NCBI GenBank assembly: GCA_033964015.1
Contig: CM066913.1
Location: forward strand, 26,252,790 to 26,316,789
Length of the DNA: 64,000 nucleotides
Source: Scolanthus callimorphus
Taxonomy: Eukaryota > Cnidaria > Anthozoa > Actiniaria > Edwardsiidae
Direction of reading: 5' to 3'
Within the stretch, counting starts at the first letter, position 1. Each line of letters starts with the position of its first letter. Made by a program: the position numbers and the translations under genes. The notes beneath the pieces are model-generated. The model worked only from the letters and a program-made list of their open reading frames with translations, ran no database searches and was not told the DNA's origin. This document shows positions 21,621-34,887 of this stretch, one piece after another.

Positions 21621-24149
21621 TATGATAGCCAATCTGAATTGGTAGCTTTCACTGGTTAGGGCGATTTCCTTGATTTGCACCGCGCATCTCTTCTGCGCAC
21701 GGTCGCGCGCGCATTTTGTTCGAAATAAGCCCGTTGAAAAGTGCGCGCGCTGGCCAAACAAACAACAGAAAAGCTTAGGATTTATGGTTATAGCCATGAC
21801 TACCCAAATTGTTTTCTCTAAAATCGATCATCATACCACTACTGATAATATATCCAAAGAAGAAACAAATCGAGTTCGTAGAACATGTATTATTTTCCAT
21901 AATTTCCGCGAATATTTAGTTTGGGCCAATTCAAGATGAAACAGCTGATCTTGGTATTATTTTAATGCTAAAGGAATGAATGAATTCTAAACTAAATTAT
22001 AATAACAGATAATTGTCTTAAACAAATGAATTTTGATTTGCAACTTATTTTTTAACGTTTTTCTACTGGAAAGTTACTCAGAAAATCAATTAGGAAAGAA
22101 AATCAAACATCTTGCACAGGGTTTTCTAAACACTGCATGCGCCTTTCATCTCCACAAATTTGATGTCAATATATATATGTCCCACCTAAAGGTCCAAGAA
22201 GTAGAACATGTTTCCTCAAAATTGAATCGCTAAAAACCTCCCTCCAAAGCTTTTCAGGACTTTCACGGTTGGTTGGCTAGCTCCGCCTCTTAGTTAAAAG
22301 TCAGTTGTACTTAGCCAATCAAGTTCGAGGCATGTGCTGAGATAGCTACGTCACGAAGAATAATATCGAAAATCGTAAATTTGCCAATGTAGTCTAAATT
22401 AAGCTATACTTGTACCTTCTTATAACCTCGCCAGGTTTCGTATAGCTGTTTATCCTTCTAATATTCAGTAGTTTTTCCACAATATTCCAGTGCTCCTTCA
22501 CTCCATGTTACTAGTATCTATGCTTTTTCGAGCTACCTACTTGTGCCAGTGGCTGCCGACGATTCATCTTTATCTTTTCTGAATTTCATTTCTTGGACTG
22601 AAATGATACAATATCTTGCTCGCTACAGGTCAAATGTGGCTGAAACTCCTTGGATTGTCCACTCCTTGGATTGTCCACAAGTTTTCCCACCTTTTCCCAA
22701 AGCTTTCAAGAGCTGTCAAAATTGACCACGTGTTATGCAAATTATTTGTGAAGGCAAATCAACAAACGTGCGTTTTCTCACGCGTGTAGTATAAAAAAAA
22801 ACTAACATAACTTTTGATTTTGACTTGAGATTCAATTTCACTCAGTGTTTTTTTTTTCAGTAATACCATGATCGCCTCGGTTTCTTTTGTTCTCCGAGGA
22901 ACATTTACTAGCTAAAGTCGCACATTATAAATGCAAGGGAAATTTAGTAGACAAAAGAATCCTTTGTCTTATACTAATTTTCCCTGGCGTGACGTCACTA
23001 GAGGGAAGACAAATGATTGATCCTTGGTCCAAAAGCTCTTGTATTCAACATCTCCTTCAACTTGTTGAGAGAATATAGTCTACGACAAAACCCCTGTCTT
23101 CTAATTGAACAAAGCGCTGTTGTTACACTGTGTGTATCGTTCAAGTGATCAAAATTCAAATCTCGTTAGCTCTAGTCAGCGTGAGCTCGACTCACATCCA
23201 TGTGGAATGGCTGCTTTCGAAACGCGCATGATCGGTTTTAATTACGTCACGGTTGTTGTTCAACATTTCACTTTTTTACCTGAAATTCTTAAAACGTTTT
23301 TTCCCGCCTTTTTCCATGCTCTGTAGTACTTGGTGGTGTTTCCCGCTCACACGCTATTCACTATTAATCGATCTCTGGTTGGCACATTAATAACAGCAGA
23401 TGACGTCAACGTGAACAGCGCTATAGAGGTGGAAATTACTGCCGAATGTCCGACCAAAATCGCCAAGTGTCGGAACAATTTTCAGTCATGTTCGGCCAAT
23501 TAATGTCCACAGATGTCCAAACTCTGAGTTAGACGCGATGTCACAAAAACGCAACCACTGTGCCACTCTCGGGAAATTAGGTATTAAATTTCCCCTAGAC
23601 CCTTGGGAAAATTTAATCCTCTGTTTCCCTCGGTACCATGGTGGTATTACTTATAATAAGTGTTAACGGAAACATATAAGCGAGTTGAAACGTGTAACAA
23701 ACATACATTGCTTTAGTACCAAGCTGCGGAATATTCGCATGCGGAATATTCGCAGACAGATTTTTGAAAATGATGTTGTTGCAAGACTTCAAGTTGTTAT
23801 TTGTTAGTTCATTATCACTTACCACTGTTGCTCTACTTAATTTGAGCAAGAAATGAAATATTATGAAGAGAAAACCTGCTTGGGTAGCAGGCGAGAGTTC
23901 ATTGTTTACCAAATATGGTCATAAACTCACCACGAATAATCCACAGCTTCGCCGTTACATGTTTCAACTAAGTTATATGTTTCTGGGCCTTTCTGGTGTT
24001 AAATAAGTAAATTCGGTAAGTTTAGCCCCCCCCCCCTCCCCGCTAAATGATGATATGTCCTAAGATAGTAGGGGCAGATTCTGTGAAGCTCTGAGCCCCC
24101 CCCCCCCCCAATTAGTACTACATCGGGCTGTTCCATTATATCCGTTACC
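21621..24149. other. No gene recognised
   Basis: Only short, unconserved ORFs. There are a C-run near 24028-24040 and another at 24095-24110. No transposon ends, tRNA or splice-consistent exon set could be supported. Confidence 0.5.
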
Positions 24150-24400
24150 CCCTATCAAGGAACCTGGTAATTCCAAAGGGGTCGCTGTGTTTGACCCTGG
24201 AATTTCCACAGGGTATTCAATTGCAACTGTGGAGTTTCCACTGTAGGCCCACAAGAGAATGGTGAATTTCCACAGGGGTTGCTTCAAATTTCCACAGGGG
24301 TTATACAGGAGCCTGGAATTTCCACAAGGGTAGAGTATTTTTTGAAAATTTGGAGTTCCGCGATAGGGGGTAGGGTTTATCGGAACAGCCCATTATCTAG
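24150..24400. repeat. GGAATTTCCACAGGG-rich dispersed repeat, copy 1
   Basis: The motif (G)AATTTCCACA(G)GGG occurs at about 24200, 24265, 24287 and 24315. Shared blocks AGGCCCACAAGAGAATG and TTATACAGGAG also occur in the copy at 59380-59600. GGAATTTCC matches the NF-kB site consensus, though this may be coincidental. Confidence 0.7.
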
Positions 24401-24477
24401 TCTCCCTCGCAGCCCGTTCTTTGTGTCGGCCATGCAATGTTTCCTTCCGACACAAAGAACGGATTACGAGGGAGACT
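24399..24477. repeat. 79 bp hairpin, 31 bp arms
   Basis: The arms AGTCTCCCTCG...CCGTTCTTTGTGTCGG (24399-24429) and their reverse complement (24447-24477) differ at three positions and enclose a 17 bp loop. It lies at the edge of the kB-motif repeat. Confidence 0.8.
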
Positions 24478-26190
24478 ACCAATTCTCAAAACGGCGAAAA
24501 AGGAAGAAAAAAACCGCTTAATCTGCAGAAGTTCAAACCGGGTTCTGTCACATATAAAACTGGCAGGTGCATGTACAGTGCATGTAGAAGTTTGTTTTTC
24601 GAAAGGAGATAGAGCTAGTGCAACATTCATAGATTGAATCGTAGCCGTCATGCAAAGCATAAAGCAAACGGAGAAGCAAAATTCAAAAAAATTATTGCCG
24701 ATTTCCGCTGAAAACGTTTTCCACAAAAAAGCTTCAAAACATGTTGTACAGTATGCAGTGGCCCCAGGTTTCTGTGATTCGAACCGCAGCAGATTTCAAT
24801 GTTGCATGTAATATGATACTTTGGCCTGACTGTTTGGATGAACGTGATTTAAAAATTACAGTAGGCTGTCTTGCTTTGTTTGTCATTACGGCTTCATTCG
24901 TGTTTCTGTCTCGGCCCTGATTATTCCAATCTGCCAATGCCAAATAAAAGTGGGAAGAAATGTATTTTAGCCAATATCACTTTTTCTTAACTTGCTCTGA
25001 TAAGTACGTGCTCTAGGGATCTATGCAAGTTCATGCCCTTCCTTTATTGTTATCAAACACTTCCAAAAGGAAGCATGGATCACGGAAGGTTCAACGGCTA
25101 CATAATCCTGTGAATTAGAACTCCGAAAATATAAGCCAATACAAATTAAACAATATTTAACTAAAACGTCTATATCAACTTAAGGTTCCGGTACAGTTTT
25201 CCATATGACCCGTTGCCATAGTAACCAAATTATATTTGGGTTATATTTGTTCACCTGCATAAATCTGCATGTAGTTTATTTGTGTACAGAGCCATTTTTC
25301 AACAAAAAATCACCAATATACTAGAGAGGTTTTAAAATTTCTTGTTTTGTTTAATTTGGATGTTTGTTTTAATCACTTAAGGGTGCCTGTCACAATGTTA
25401 AAGTTGCCAATTCAAGGTGGCTGCCATGTATGTTTTATACATACTTTCAAGTTCCACTAAGTACAAACGTTTTCAAAAGCATTTCCAAAAAAATGACGAG
25501 ACTTTGTTTGATTTCTTTGGTAATAAACGGACAAATATAGAGATTAAAAGTTCTTGTCTCCTAGGGAACCGTTGCCTTGGTAACGTGAAGCACGTACAAT
25601 ACAGGTCCAAAAATAAAGATTGGATTGTTTTGTACAAGATGCCCAAATATGGCTTCATTTACTGTAATTGTAAATGATACAAATAACTTATATGCACATG
25701 AGATGAAATAAAGTATGTATCAAAATATGACTTTTTGGCAATTAAAAAAGGTTGCACTATCCTTATCTGTACTAATTTTGCACTATATTACTTTTTAGGT
25801 GCATCAGTGAGCTATGAAAATGTGTTTTTAAGCAACAATATATTAAACAGGGAAAGCGCCTAACAATTTTGCCATATATTTCCAAAAAAATATACAAAAG
25901 CCTAAAAATTTGGTTTCCCTGGATACCGTTACCATGGCAACGTCAAACGGGGAAACAAATTGTCTCAAGAAAGAACTGATAGATTAAGACATCATGTCTA
26001 AGTATCATTCGGTTTGCATTACACGATCAAATAATTTTAAGTATTCAATTCTTATCACATTTGCTTTCCAGGCCGATATGTTGCTTTTTGACGACTTTGG
26101 TGGTCCATATTCAAACGCCGAAAAAGTAATAAAAGCTACCAATTCAAGAAGTCTATCATACACGAATATGAAGTACAGATACTAGGTATT
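24478..26190. other. No gene; three X-box-like palindromes
   Basis: No supported ORF. GTTGCCATAGTAAC (25212-25225), GTTGCCTTGGTAAC (25571-25584) and GTTACCATGGCAAC (25928-25941) match the RFX X-box form (GTNRCC..RGYAAC) at spacings of 359 and 357 bp. Weak similarity around them (ATTTCCAAAAAAAT near 25483 and 25878) suggests an old tandem duplication. The 86-residue ORF at 25417-25677 spans one motif and is not recognised. Confidence 0.5.
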
Positions 26191-26264
26191 TCAAAAAGGT
26201 ATGATAGCCCTTGTTTGCAATTTGGTAATGAAAGGCCAAATTTTTGGTCCTAGCTCATGGACTA

Positions 26265-26950
26265 TACGATCCGTATGTTTCCTAACACGGCTTCGATTAT
26301 TGTTAAATCTCACTCTGAACTTGGTAGTGCATGATCCCACATACTGTTCCCCACATATTCTACACGTAATCAAATACACAACGTTGCTAGAATTACAACC
26401 AAACTGATGGTTAATAGTATAGTTCTGTCCCGTGCTATGACTCACAAATCCATCTCCCTCTGGTACGAAGGTGCATACCTCACATCTCCTTGAACCGCAA
26501 TTCACATTTCCCCTTTGTCCCGGGTCATTTCTCTCCACTTTAGCCCGCACCAGGTAGTCTTTCAGCGATTTCGGTTTACGAAAGGCTAACATCGGTACCT
26601 CCTTTACGGCTTTCGCACAACGGTCAGATGACTCCAATACCGGCTGCAAACTGCGTAGAAAACCGGCAAATCGGGCAATGTCGGATGAAATGTCGTGATA
26701 AAAGGGATCCGATGATTTTTTCTCATCTCCTTAGGTCTCAGCAACTCGACTCTAGACATTGTCCGTGCTTTTTGGATCTCTCCCTCTACAAAATTCCTCT
26801 TATAACCCTTGTCCACGAGGTATCCACAAAGATCACTCGCGCGCTTCTCGAAATAGCAATTTCTTGAACATATTCTCCTGAGGCGTAGAGCTTGGGCATA
26901 GAGTATACTCCTCTTGCAGGTATTAGGGTGGCAGCTCTTGTTGTGCAAAT
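26265..26950 (-). pseudogene. Penelope-like element, truncated copy 2
   Basis: The minus strand carries the end of the RT region (SILYAQALRLRRICS, then YLVDKGYKRNFVEGEI), the linker MSRVELLRPKEMRKNH and the start of the GIY-YIG domain (NVVYLITCRICGEQYVGS). These lie in two frames, with a shift near 26650. It reaches about 100 bp further 5' than copy 1 but lacks the nuclease C-terminus, which breaks off near 26265 within the RKHTDR region. Shared stretches with 20270-20850 are almost identical, so the two copies are young relatives. Confidence 0.85.
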
Positions 26951-27039
26951 ACTAGTGGCTATCAGTAGGCTTAATATGGACATCCGTCTCCAGTATCCCT
27001 GTGTTATTTATTATTCTTACTTCCCAGAAAGTCAATTTC

Positions 27040-28440
27040 CTCGTGTAAAAAGCCGGGATTGTTACATAACAAAACGGGACAAACACGGGCTACAGGAAAT
27101 AAAAGGGAGATTTACGCGATTTTCGCAGCACAAGTTTTCCGAATAGTACTAGCCACATTTTTATCTTTCTTCTATTAATGCGTTTCCTTCTAAAGGACGT
27201 TTCGTATTTAATATTAATACCGGATTGACTATAAATTGCCGATAATAAACCCTCAATCAAGTATGGTCGAAGTGGTGGCTTCAAAGCATCGTTTGGATAT
27301 CGCCACACAGCTAGAAATCCACTTGATGACGCTTTGCGGGGCGGGAAAAGCTTCACTAGTCACTAATTGCCAACGAGCAGCCGAGCCAAGAGTCGAGGCT
27401 GCGAGGCGGCAGCATTATAGAGCCGTGCGAGGAAAAAAATTCTCGAGTTTAGAGTGGTGTAACCACTAGCCAATCAAAGTGCCAGGATTTCGAAAGTAAC
27501 CAAATACTTAGCACTGTCAGTATCAGAAGAGAAATCTACTATTTGACCCCTGGTCCACTTCTGAAGTGCGCCCGTGTAGTCAACGCCGCGATGTTGTGTT
27601 TGCATATATCTGTGTTTGCATATATTTCTCGCGCTATATTATTATTACACAATCTATTACACTATTATTATTATACCTCGCATCTCGAATTGCTTAGCGA
27701 AATATGCAGCATTTTTCCGCCCAAGGAGAAATGCGGTTTATGACGGGTCGTGACGCTGATCATATCAGCTAGGTGTTGAAGATGTTGGCGCCAAGTGAAT
27801 TAAAGATGTCTGCTCTCTTGAAGTGATGACAGGGGAGTAGTGACGTGTCACCTTGCGCTTTTTAATAACGTACGACAGCAAAGAGGCGCTCTCTTTGCTT
27901 GCAAGCGGTCAAGCATAGAGTATCTCCGATTTATGGTTCATGGAATCTCCGCTTTCCCACCGCCGCCCGCATCTCCGCCCTAGCTGAGTATGATTGTATA
28001 AGAGTTTTCTTGTTGCCAGAAGGGAGGGCGTAAATTGCGCCCCACCTTCGTTTGGCTTTCAAGGTTTAGCATGTTTTCATAACTTGTACAATTTAGCGGA
28101 TTTATTTGATTGTTTGATAATTAAACGCCACTCACGTGGCCATTAAAATCCACATTGGATTTACGTTATTCATTCTGGATGAAGCCGTTCACACACCGAT
28201 GCAAACCTGTAGTCGTTGTACTGTATCATTGTTGTTACGTTGTAATTGCGCGGAACGACCCGGCATAAAAAACAATTATCTGTCCAAATGTCATTCAGAA
28301 GTTTCCTAATTCACGAGTGTGAGTTTCCTGGCTTGAATGTTATACATACTAGGTACTACTTGTGCATTGACTTGCTCAAGTGATCTTACAACAGTCAAAG
28401 GTTTCGTTTCCAATCCAAAGGGACAATTTTATTCACTTGT
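27040..28440 (+). repeat. Foldback family A left arm with two insertions
   Basis: Arm sequence is present at 27040-27365, about 27670-27705 and 28266-28440. The two gaps (about 27366-27669 and 27706-28265) are insertions relative to 6001-6640. The second ends with GACCCGGCATAAAAAA. Neither insertion contains a recognisable gene. Confidence 0.65.
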
Positions 28441-29533
28441 AATAGTCTAGGAGCAGCGACCGGAAAAAATCGCGTCGTAGCACCCAACGCGCAGACACAG
28501 GAAAATAACATAGAAAGAGCAGGTTCAATTTGATCCCTATCACACAGATTGGCTTGTGGGACCCCGATATTTAGCATTTTGTTCCCCTGCTGCTCACATG
28601 TCCTTTGTAAAACATTGCGAACTTATATGCATCTAAATCCCTCATTCAAGGATCAAATGTATCCAAAACTTTCTATCATTTTACACACACTCTAAATTCA
28701 TAGCTGTAAATCTGCCCTTAATTCCCACTCTAACGTCAGAAACAGAAATTAAAAGTTAGCAGCCATATATTAGTTATTTGTTATTCAAATGAGTTGTGCC
28801 TCCTCTCCTGAAGACATAGATATAGGCTGTAACGCTACAAGTACAGCGTGCCTAAATGTGTGCGTTGGCAAAAGATATCCCTCCAATGCATTGAACACTT
28901 ATGTGGACATTTTACTGATTTCGTAAGCTTTTTGTGATCTCTGCTGGCATAAACAAAACATTAGAGGTTTATTAGAAAATACCAAAAACATTTTCTTTAT
29001 TCGAAATTACCTAGTGACATGATTCAGACAACGTCGGTGAAGAGATACCAGACCATTAAAACTATATACATTAGGCCGGGAAAGCTGTACAGTCTATGTC
29101 ATTCTTGACTTTTCAGTTGTCAGGAACTCATGAATAACAAAGGACTCATGAATAACAAAAGTTCAAAATTGCCGCCGTCACAGATATCTGTTTAACCTTC
29201 ACTTTTACAGTACGTACGAAAATTACGGCACAATTTTATATCTTACCATTTGAAACGCATTTACTTCTACAAGTATGCCGAGTTTTGATGTGTTTCTTGG
29301 TAAGATTTTGACTTTTACAGGCATTGAATTAGTTTAGAATTTTACAAAGAACATGTGAGCATCTTCTAACAAAAGTGCCCGAAATCGGAATGTTGTCCCA
29401 TCGGCTCATTTGTAACAACCGGTCTAAATTAAACCTTATACACATACCTATCATCCTATGCTACTTTCCCGGGTCTGCGCGAAGGGTGCTACGAAAACCA
29501 CTTTCTAGGCCTCTTTCCCAAGATCTGCTCCTA
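28441..29533. other. No gene recognised
   Basis: AT-rich DNA with short ORFs only, no clear repeat structure seen. Confidence 0.4.
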
Positions 29534-29850
29534 GACTATAAGGGTTTTTCCCTGATCTTAAATATCAAAGAACCAAGATGTTATGTTGAGCGCGGGTTTT
29601 TGCATTAAAATCTAGTCATAAGGTAATGATGTAAAGGTCTTTGCTTTTTACCCAAATGCATTTAATGCTGATGTAAGAATCCCGGCTTTGGCGGCGAACA
29701 ATATTGGAGCAGGATCCTGAAGGGGTGTCCCAATCCCGTTTCCCGGCCGATTTTTGGGCAAAATCCCGTTCCCAGTAGGTAAAATCCCGGTCCCGGTAGG
29801 ATCAATAGTTAAAATCCCGGCGCGCGAAAACTGCGATGTCGAAATTGAGA
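29534..29850. repeat. Foldback B tip fragment and CCCGG short repeats
   Basis: 29534-29640 is the inverted counterpart of about 9400-9490 (AAGATGTTATGTTGAGCGCGGG). From 29670 to 29825 the motif AAAATCCCGGTCCCGG or AATCCCG recurs at short irregular spacing. Confidence 0.55.
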
Positions 29851-32330
29851 TTTCTGCTTTTATGGGCACTATCTCTTGGTACTGTCAATTTATCGAAACT
29901 TTTAAAACGAATTTAATATGTCGATTAGCCGTCAGCTGACTCGGGGAGTGTCAAGGCAGGCCTGATTTCGATAAACACAGTTCTTCAAGCCTCAAAGAGA
30001 AGGTCGATGAACATTGCACTTTTTGTATATAGTCAACAAAGCCTGTAGCTTTTATTCTTCATGCACGCCGCAAATGACGAAATTGTTATTATTGCGGCCC
30101 AAATGACGAATTTCTATGCTTAACGTCGATCTCACCGCTTACAATATCATTTTCCTTGTGCGCGCAAGCGCGCAGAAATATTTAGTATTCTATTCAAGAA
30201 CACTCACATTCATGCTCAGTTATAATTAAGGAATGGAAAATGATTGATCAGCGGACTAAGCAAAGCTTGCAACTTATTGCAACTTAAATTGGTTATCCAT
30301 TGTCATTAATGAGCCGACATAAGCGATTGAGATACAAGCCAAGCATCTTAAAAATAACAATCTGTAGATGAAAAATCAAAGTAAACAATTCATTAAACAA
30401 ACTTTCCGTATAACAATTTGCAGGTATGACGAGGAGCATTATCACACTGAGCACAAACACGCAAATGCACAAAAGGGCTGTCGTGGGCGGTTCCCACATA
30501 ACTGTAAGCAGCCCCTTTTTGACCGGATCCCCCGGGCAAAAAAATATGCGAAACACACAAGATCTGATACACCAGCCAAGCCCCCTTATTGTTCTTATTC
30601 ATTAGCAACAAAAGCATATAGCCGTTCGGTAAATGTTCACAATAAGAGCCTCTGATAATCGGAAGATATGGCCTTTTTTATTATTAATTCTGCTCACAGT
30701 CTAAAAATCTCCGGCTTGTGTAAGTTGCGTGAATGCGCTGAGGCTCTTTTATTTCTGAAGAAGCAGGACCTCTATGACGTGACCCGTCCGCCATAGACAG
30801 TAACATAGATATATGTTGCTTACTGGCTCGGATTGCCAGATGTGTGATTTTGTGCTACTTTGATGAAAAACAAGCAAACGGTTATCGCAACATACAATCT
30901 TGGACAAAATGTGTTGACAAAATTTAGCACCTATTGTGAATTCACTCTCGTTGCCGTATAAGAGCTTTAAGCAGACATTTCTCCCCCTCCCCTCCAATCA
31001 GTGTTGGTCCTTTCAGCATAAATTCGTTTGAAGGACCACAGCCAAGAAACAACATTGAAAAAGGGGGAGGTGGGATACATTTTAGGCGATAGAACCAGTC
31101 CATAGGCGTTTGTGACAAAAAATGCCACTTTTTGCCAACATTTTTGTCCAAGATTGTAGGTCAGAGTAAGGGATAAAGTTTCCCGCGCGCACATACGTAA
31201 ATAAATCCAACTTCACCTCAATCTCAACCTCGTCCCCAGGGTCTTCTTGGTCGTTTTTCAAAATGGTGGTTGACTCGGGAAGAAGGCCCTCACTAGCTGC
31301 GTCACATGATCGTTTCGAATCAAAGGACAACCCAGAGCTCCCTGGCTCGCTCGTCACTTCGCAGGGGAGGCTCTAGGGACATATCCATTTGAGGGCCTTG
31401 GCTGATTGGCTCATTTTGAACGTTGGAGCATGCGCTGAAGGTCTTTCTCTCAGCGACTCGGTATTTAATCTCGCGCATGCGTCAGTGGCTGTCACCAGAG
31501 CCTCCCCCGCGAGGTTACGAGAGAATTCGTTCTTATTTCCTCAAACAGTGGTTATGTGACTCAGCCTCCCCCAGGGTCTTGTGCTCGGCCAACCGCCATC
31601 TTGAAAACTACCCACAAGTTTCAATCTCGTACTCAGAGCCTGTAATTTTTTGGCCAGCGATAAGGTTCAGGGCTCCTGGGGAATCCATTTTTTTGAAAAC
31701 TTTGAAAGTTCGTTATGTTTGTTATGCAATCTCATTCCCAGAGCCCGCGTATTTTTTAGGCCAGCGCCGCCTGCTCAAAGATGCACTGGCTCTGGGTACG
31801 AGATTGTTTGTTATGATCGTGATCTACAGCGCATGCTCACAAATGGTATTCCCACAGAACCCCGAATTATCTTGCCACTGGCCAAAATGTACGAGATTTT
31901 AAAAAGACTTTTAAATTGTCAATACAGATACACATGCGTCAGTGTCTGACACCAGAGCGTCTGAGCGGGGAGGAGCTGACGAAGAGAATAAGCATAGATT
32001 TGTAAATTACTATAGTAGGGTATGTCCTTTTGGCTACAGCTATCTGTGATAAATGTCGCAAGTCACAGGGAATTTCTGTAGAAACCCATCCATGGGAACA
32101 GCTGAATTTCCCAAGGCAGACGCAGCGTGGGAAGTGTTCGGAAATCACAAGGAGAGCCATGGGAAATCCAAACACTATTCTAAACACTCATAATGATATG
32201 CAAAGTTGAATTACACTCAATAATCTTCCATTCAGGATTAAACAAGCACAATCACATGTGTTACGTCACTGCTATGCAATAAATACTGCTTTGGCGTGAA
32301 ATCAGATCATTCTAGCTCAGTTTTTTGTTC
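29851..32330. other. No gene; dispersed repeat fragments
   Basis: 31390-31520 matches 1590-1730 (TTTGAACGTT...TCTTTCTCTCA...CATGCGTCA.TGGCTGTC.CCAGAGCCTC). 31620-31810 has GAGCC..GTATTTTTTAGGCCAGCG in two related forms. 30975-31080 has facing C-rich and G-rich ends (CCCCCTCCCCTCC...AAAAAGGGGGAGG) suggestive of a small MITE. No coding region is supported. Confidence 0.45.
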
Positions 32331-32408
32331 AGCGGACAAAGTCTGGACGGCCCAAAAGCGGACAAAGGCTGGACGGCCCAAAAGCGGACAAAGGCTGGAC
32401 GGCCCACC
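32331..32408 (+). repeat. Three 26 bp repeats directly upstream of the L1-like ORF
   Basis: AGCGGACAAAGKCTGGACGG-type units occupy 32331-32356, 32357-32382 and 32383-32408. Their position just before the endonuclease ORF suggests 5' UTR repeats of the LINE. Confidence 0.9.
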
Positions 32409-34860
32409 CTCCCACCCCAATTCGCGTGGGTCGTAATACGGCACGCCCTAAGCCAAGCTGTATCACTTTGAATGCGCGTGGAAGAAAGCGGTGTAAAATT
32501 TTCAATTGGTTAAAAGCGCAGCGAAATGAGATTTGTTTTTTGCAAGAGACATACTCCAAGGAAAAATGCGAAGATTCTTGGTCCAAGGACTGGGGCGGCA
32601 CAATGGTCTTTGCTCATGGAGCATTTAATAGTCGAGGAGTGATCATTGCCTTCAAACCCTCGTTGGAGTTAAGTATTCAAAATGTTAGTCGGAACAATGC
32701 CGGTAGAATATTAATTGTCGAATGCATCATCGAGCAAAACACGTATGTTTTAGTCAATGCATACATGCCAAACGATGTACCTGACAAAAAGGGGTTGCTA
32801 CTAGAAATTGATAAGATGCTTCAGCTTTTTGCGGATGGATTAATAATCTTAGGATGTGATCTCAATCGTGCTTTAACAGAAAAGGATGAAAAAGGGGGCA
32901 AAAAGTATACAGTCAAAAAAGCCCTTTATTGATGCAGTGAGCGTCTTTCTTGATAAATATGACCTCAAAGATACGTGGCGTCAAAAGAACCCACACGCTA
33001 TTCAATTCACTTGGCATGTTTTGCTCTACAATCTTAGACAGATTAGTTGGCTAAAATTGATATCCCGCCCTCTCCCCCCGCCCCTCTCAATGTTTGATGG
33101 GCTAGGCAAAAGATTTTGGGCGTTTTTTACCAACATTGAAGGGGGGAGCGGGGGAGAAACGATGACGAATAAAGAGGTAACGTGTTGCATGCTTGCTAAA
33201 AGGTCAAGTCAACAAATTATTCAAGATAATCTGTCGAGGATTGTAGCTCATTTATGGATAATGTATCAGAGACAAAAATTGATGACGTACCTTTCTCAGA
33301 CCATAGTGCGGTCAAAAACTCCCTTATATCTAGGGCCAGGCTTTTGGAATCTTAGCATTCATTTAAGAAATCGAAAATTGTATCCTCGAGAGTAAGGAAA
33401 AATATCGAGACATTGAAAACCTCTCGCTGAAGTGGGACTTGATCAAGGCTGTTATTGGGAGGTGCGCGCGTAAATTCTCTAAAGTGAAAGCTAAAGAAAG
33501 ACGTGACCAGGAATTTGCATTATTGAGAAATCTAAATGAAGTTAGAGAGAAAATTTCATTAAATGCTTCACCGGAAAATATAGATAAATACAACTCTATC
33601 AATAATAATTTAGTCGAACATAAGATCCAAGGCTCTTTAGTAAGAAGCAGGGCAAGGTGGTACGAGAAAGGAGAAAGTCCACGGGATTTTTTCTCAATTT
33701 GGTAAAGCCAGAAACATATAACTCACTTATATGTTTCTGGTAAAGCATCATAGCAAATCAAGTTATATTTCTAAATTAAAGCTGGCCGACGGAACAGAAA
33801 TAACGGATAACAAAGAGATCATGGCAGAGGAAACACGTTACTACCAATCGTTATATCAATCCTCTAGTGAGCTTGATGTAGAAGAAAATCACCTTATCAA
33901 TAGCCCCTCCCTACCTCGGCTGAGTGAAAAACTAAAGAAGTCGTGCGAGGGTCGTGTAACGAAAGAGGAGTTCTTTGCTGCCGTCAAAGCTTTCAAAAGA
34001 AATAAAACGCCCGGAATGGATGGTCTGCCATCAGAATTTTATCTCCGTATCTGGCATCTAGTAAAGGACCCGTTAGTCGAATGCTTTAACTTTGCCTTTG
34101 AAAACGGCATATTTTCAACAACTCAGCGGCAGGGCATTATATCGTTGATACCAAAAAAGGACAAAGACCGCTCACTGTTAAAGAACTGGCGCCCAATCTC
34201 CCTCCTTAACGTCGATTATAAAATAGCTACGAAATGCATTGCGAAAAGACTCGAGAGTGTGTTACCTGAAGATTATAAATAGTGACCAAACCGGTTTCGT
34301 CAAAGGGCGTTACATTGGTCAAAATATTAGGGTGATATCCGATATAATGGAGCATACGAAGAATAGAAGCAAACAAGGAATCGCGATTTTCTTAGATTTT
34401 AAGAAAGCTTTCGATATCGTGGAATGGTCTTACATGTTTAAGGTACTTGATGCTTTCAATTTCGGGCAGAACTGAGGCGATGGATTGAAACCTTTCTACT
34501 CTCTGCCATGAAGCTGCATTTTGAACAACGGTTTTGGCTCTCCCCTCTTTGAGTTATCGCGCAGTCTTCGTCAGGGCTGTCCTCTCTCGGGTGTTCTTTT
34601 CTCTATAAGTACTCGCTTGTGCGATAAGATCAGATCGGAATATACGCGGAATAGAAGTTGATCAATCTTAAATTAAACTTTCTCAATACGCGGATGATAC
34701 AACCGTTTTTGTTCGAGATATCGAATCTGGCGTTGCCCTTTTCAAACTATTAGATCGTTTCCAGAGAATATCAGGACTCAAGGTGAATGCGAACCCCAAA
34801 ACGAGGCAAATGTGGCTAGGAGCGTGGCGAGATAGAACAGATACCATTTTGTAGTGAGTT
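32409..34860 (+). pseudogene. Decayed L1/Tx1-type LINE (endonuclease and reverse transcriptase)
   Basis: ORF2-like remnants run left to right. An apurinic-type endonuclease starts ITLNARGRKRCKIFNWL with the catalytic-type QET box, the SRGVII block and the NAYMPND loop (32426-32932). An SDHS box appears in another frame near 33300. The RT starts with the NWRPISLLNVDYKI block and the QTGFVKGRYIGQNIR block (33731-34475). A YADDTTVFVRD box lies near 34685-34730, followed by the SGLKVN motif. Coding is spread over at least six frame segments. The stretch near 33050-33160 has facing C-rich and G-rich ends and looks like a small insertion. The copy stops near 34860, before the C-terminus. It cannot encode a functional protein. 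Confidence 0.85.
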
Positions 34861-34887
34861 GGCCGCATCGACCCATCTGTTGTCTAG

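Noticed and set aside
25417..25677. 86-codon plus-strand ORF as a gene
   Set aside because: Low complexity, unconserved in the related ~357 bp segment, contains a repeat palindrome.
31082..31357. 91-codon acidic minus-strand ORF
   Set aside because: No family resemblance, no splice partners, and it overlaps dispersed repeat sequence.
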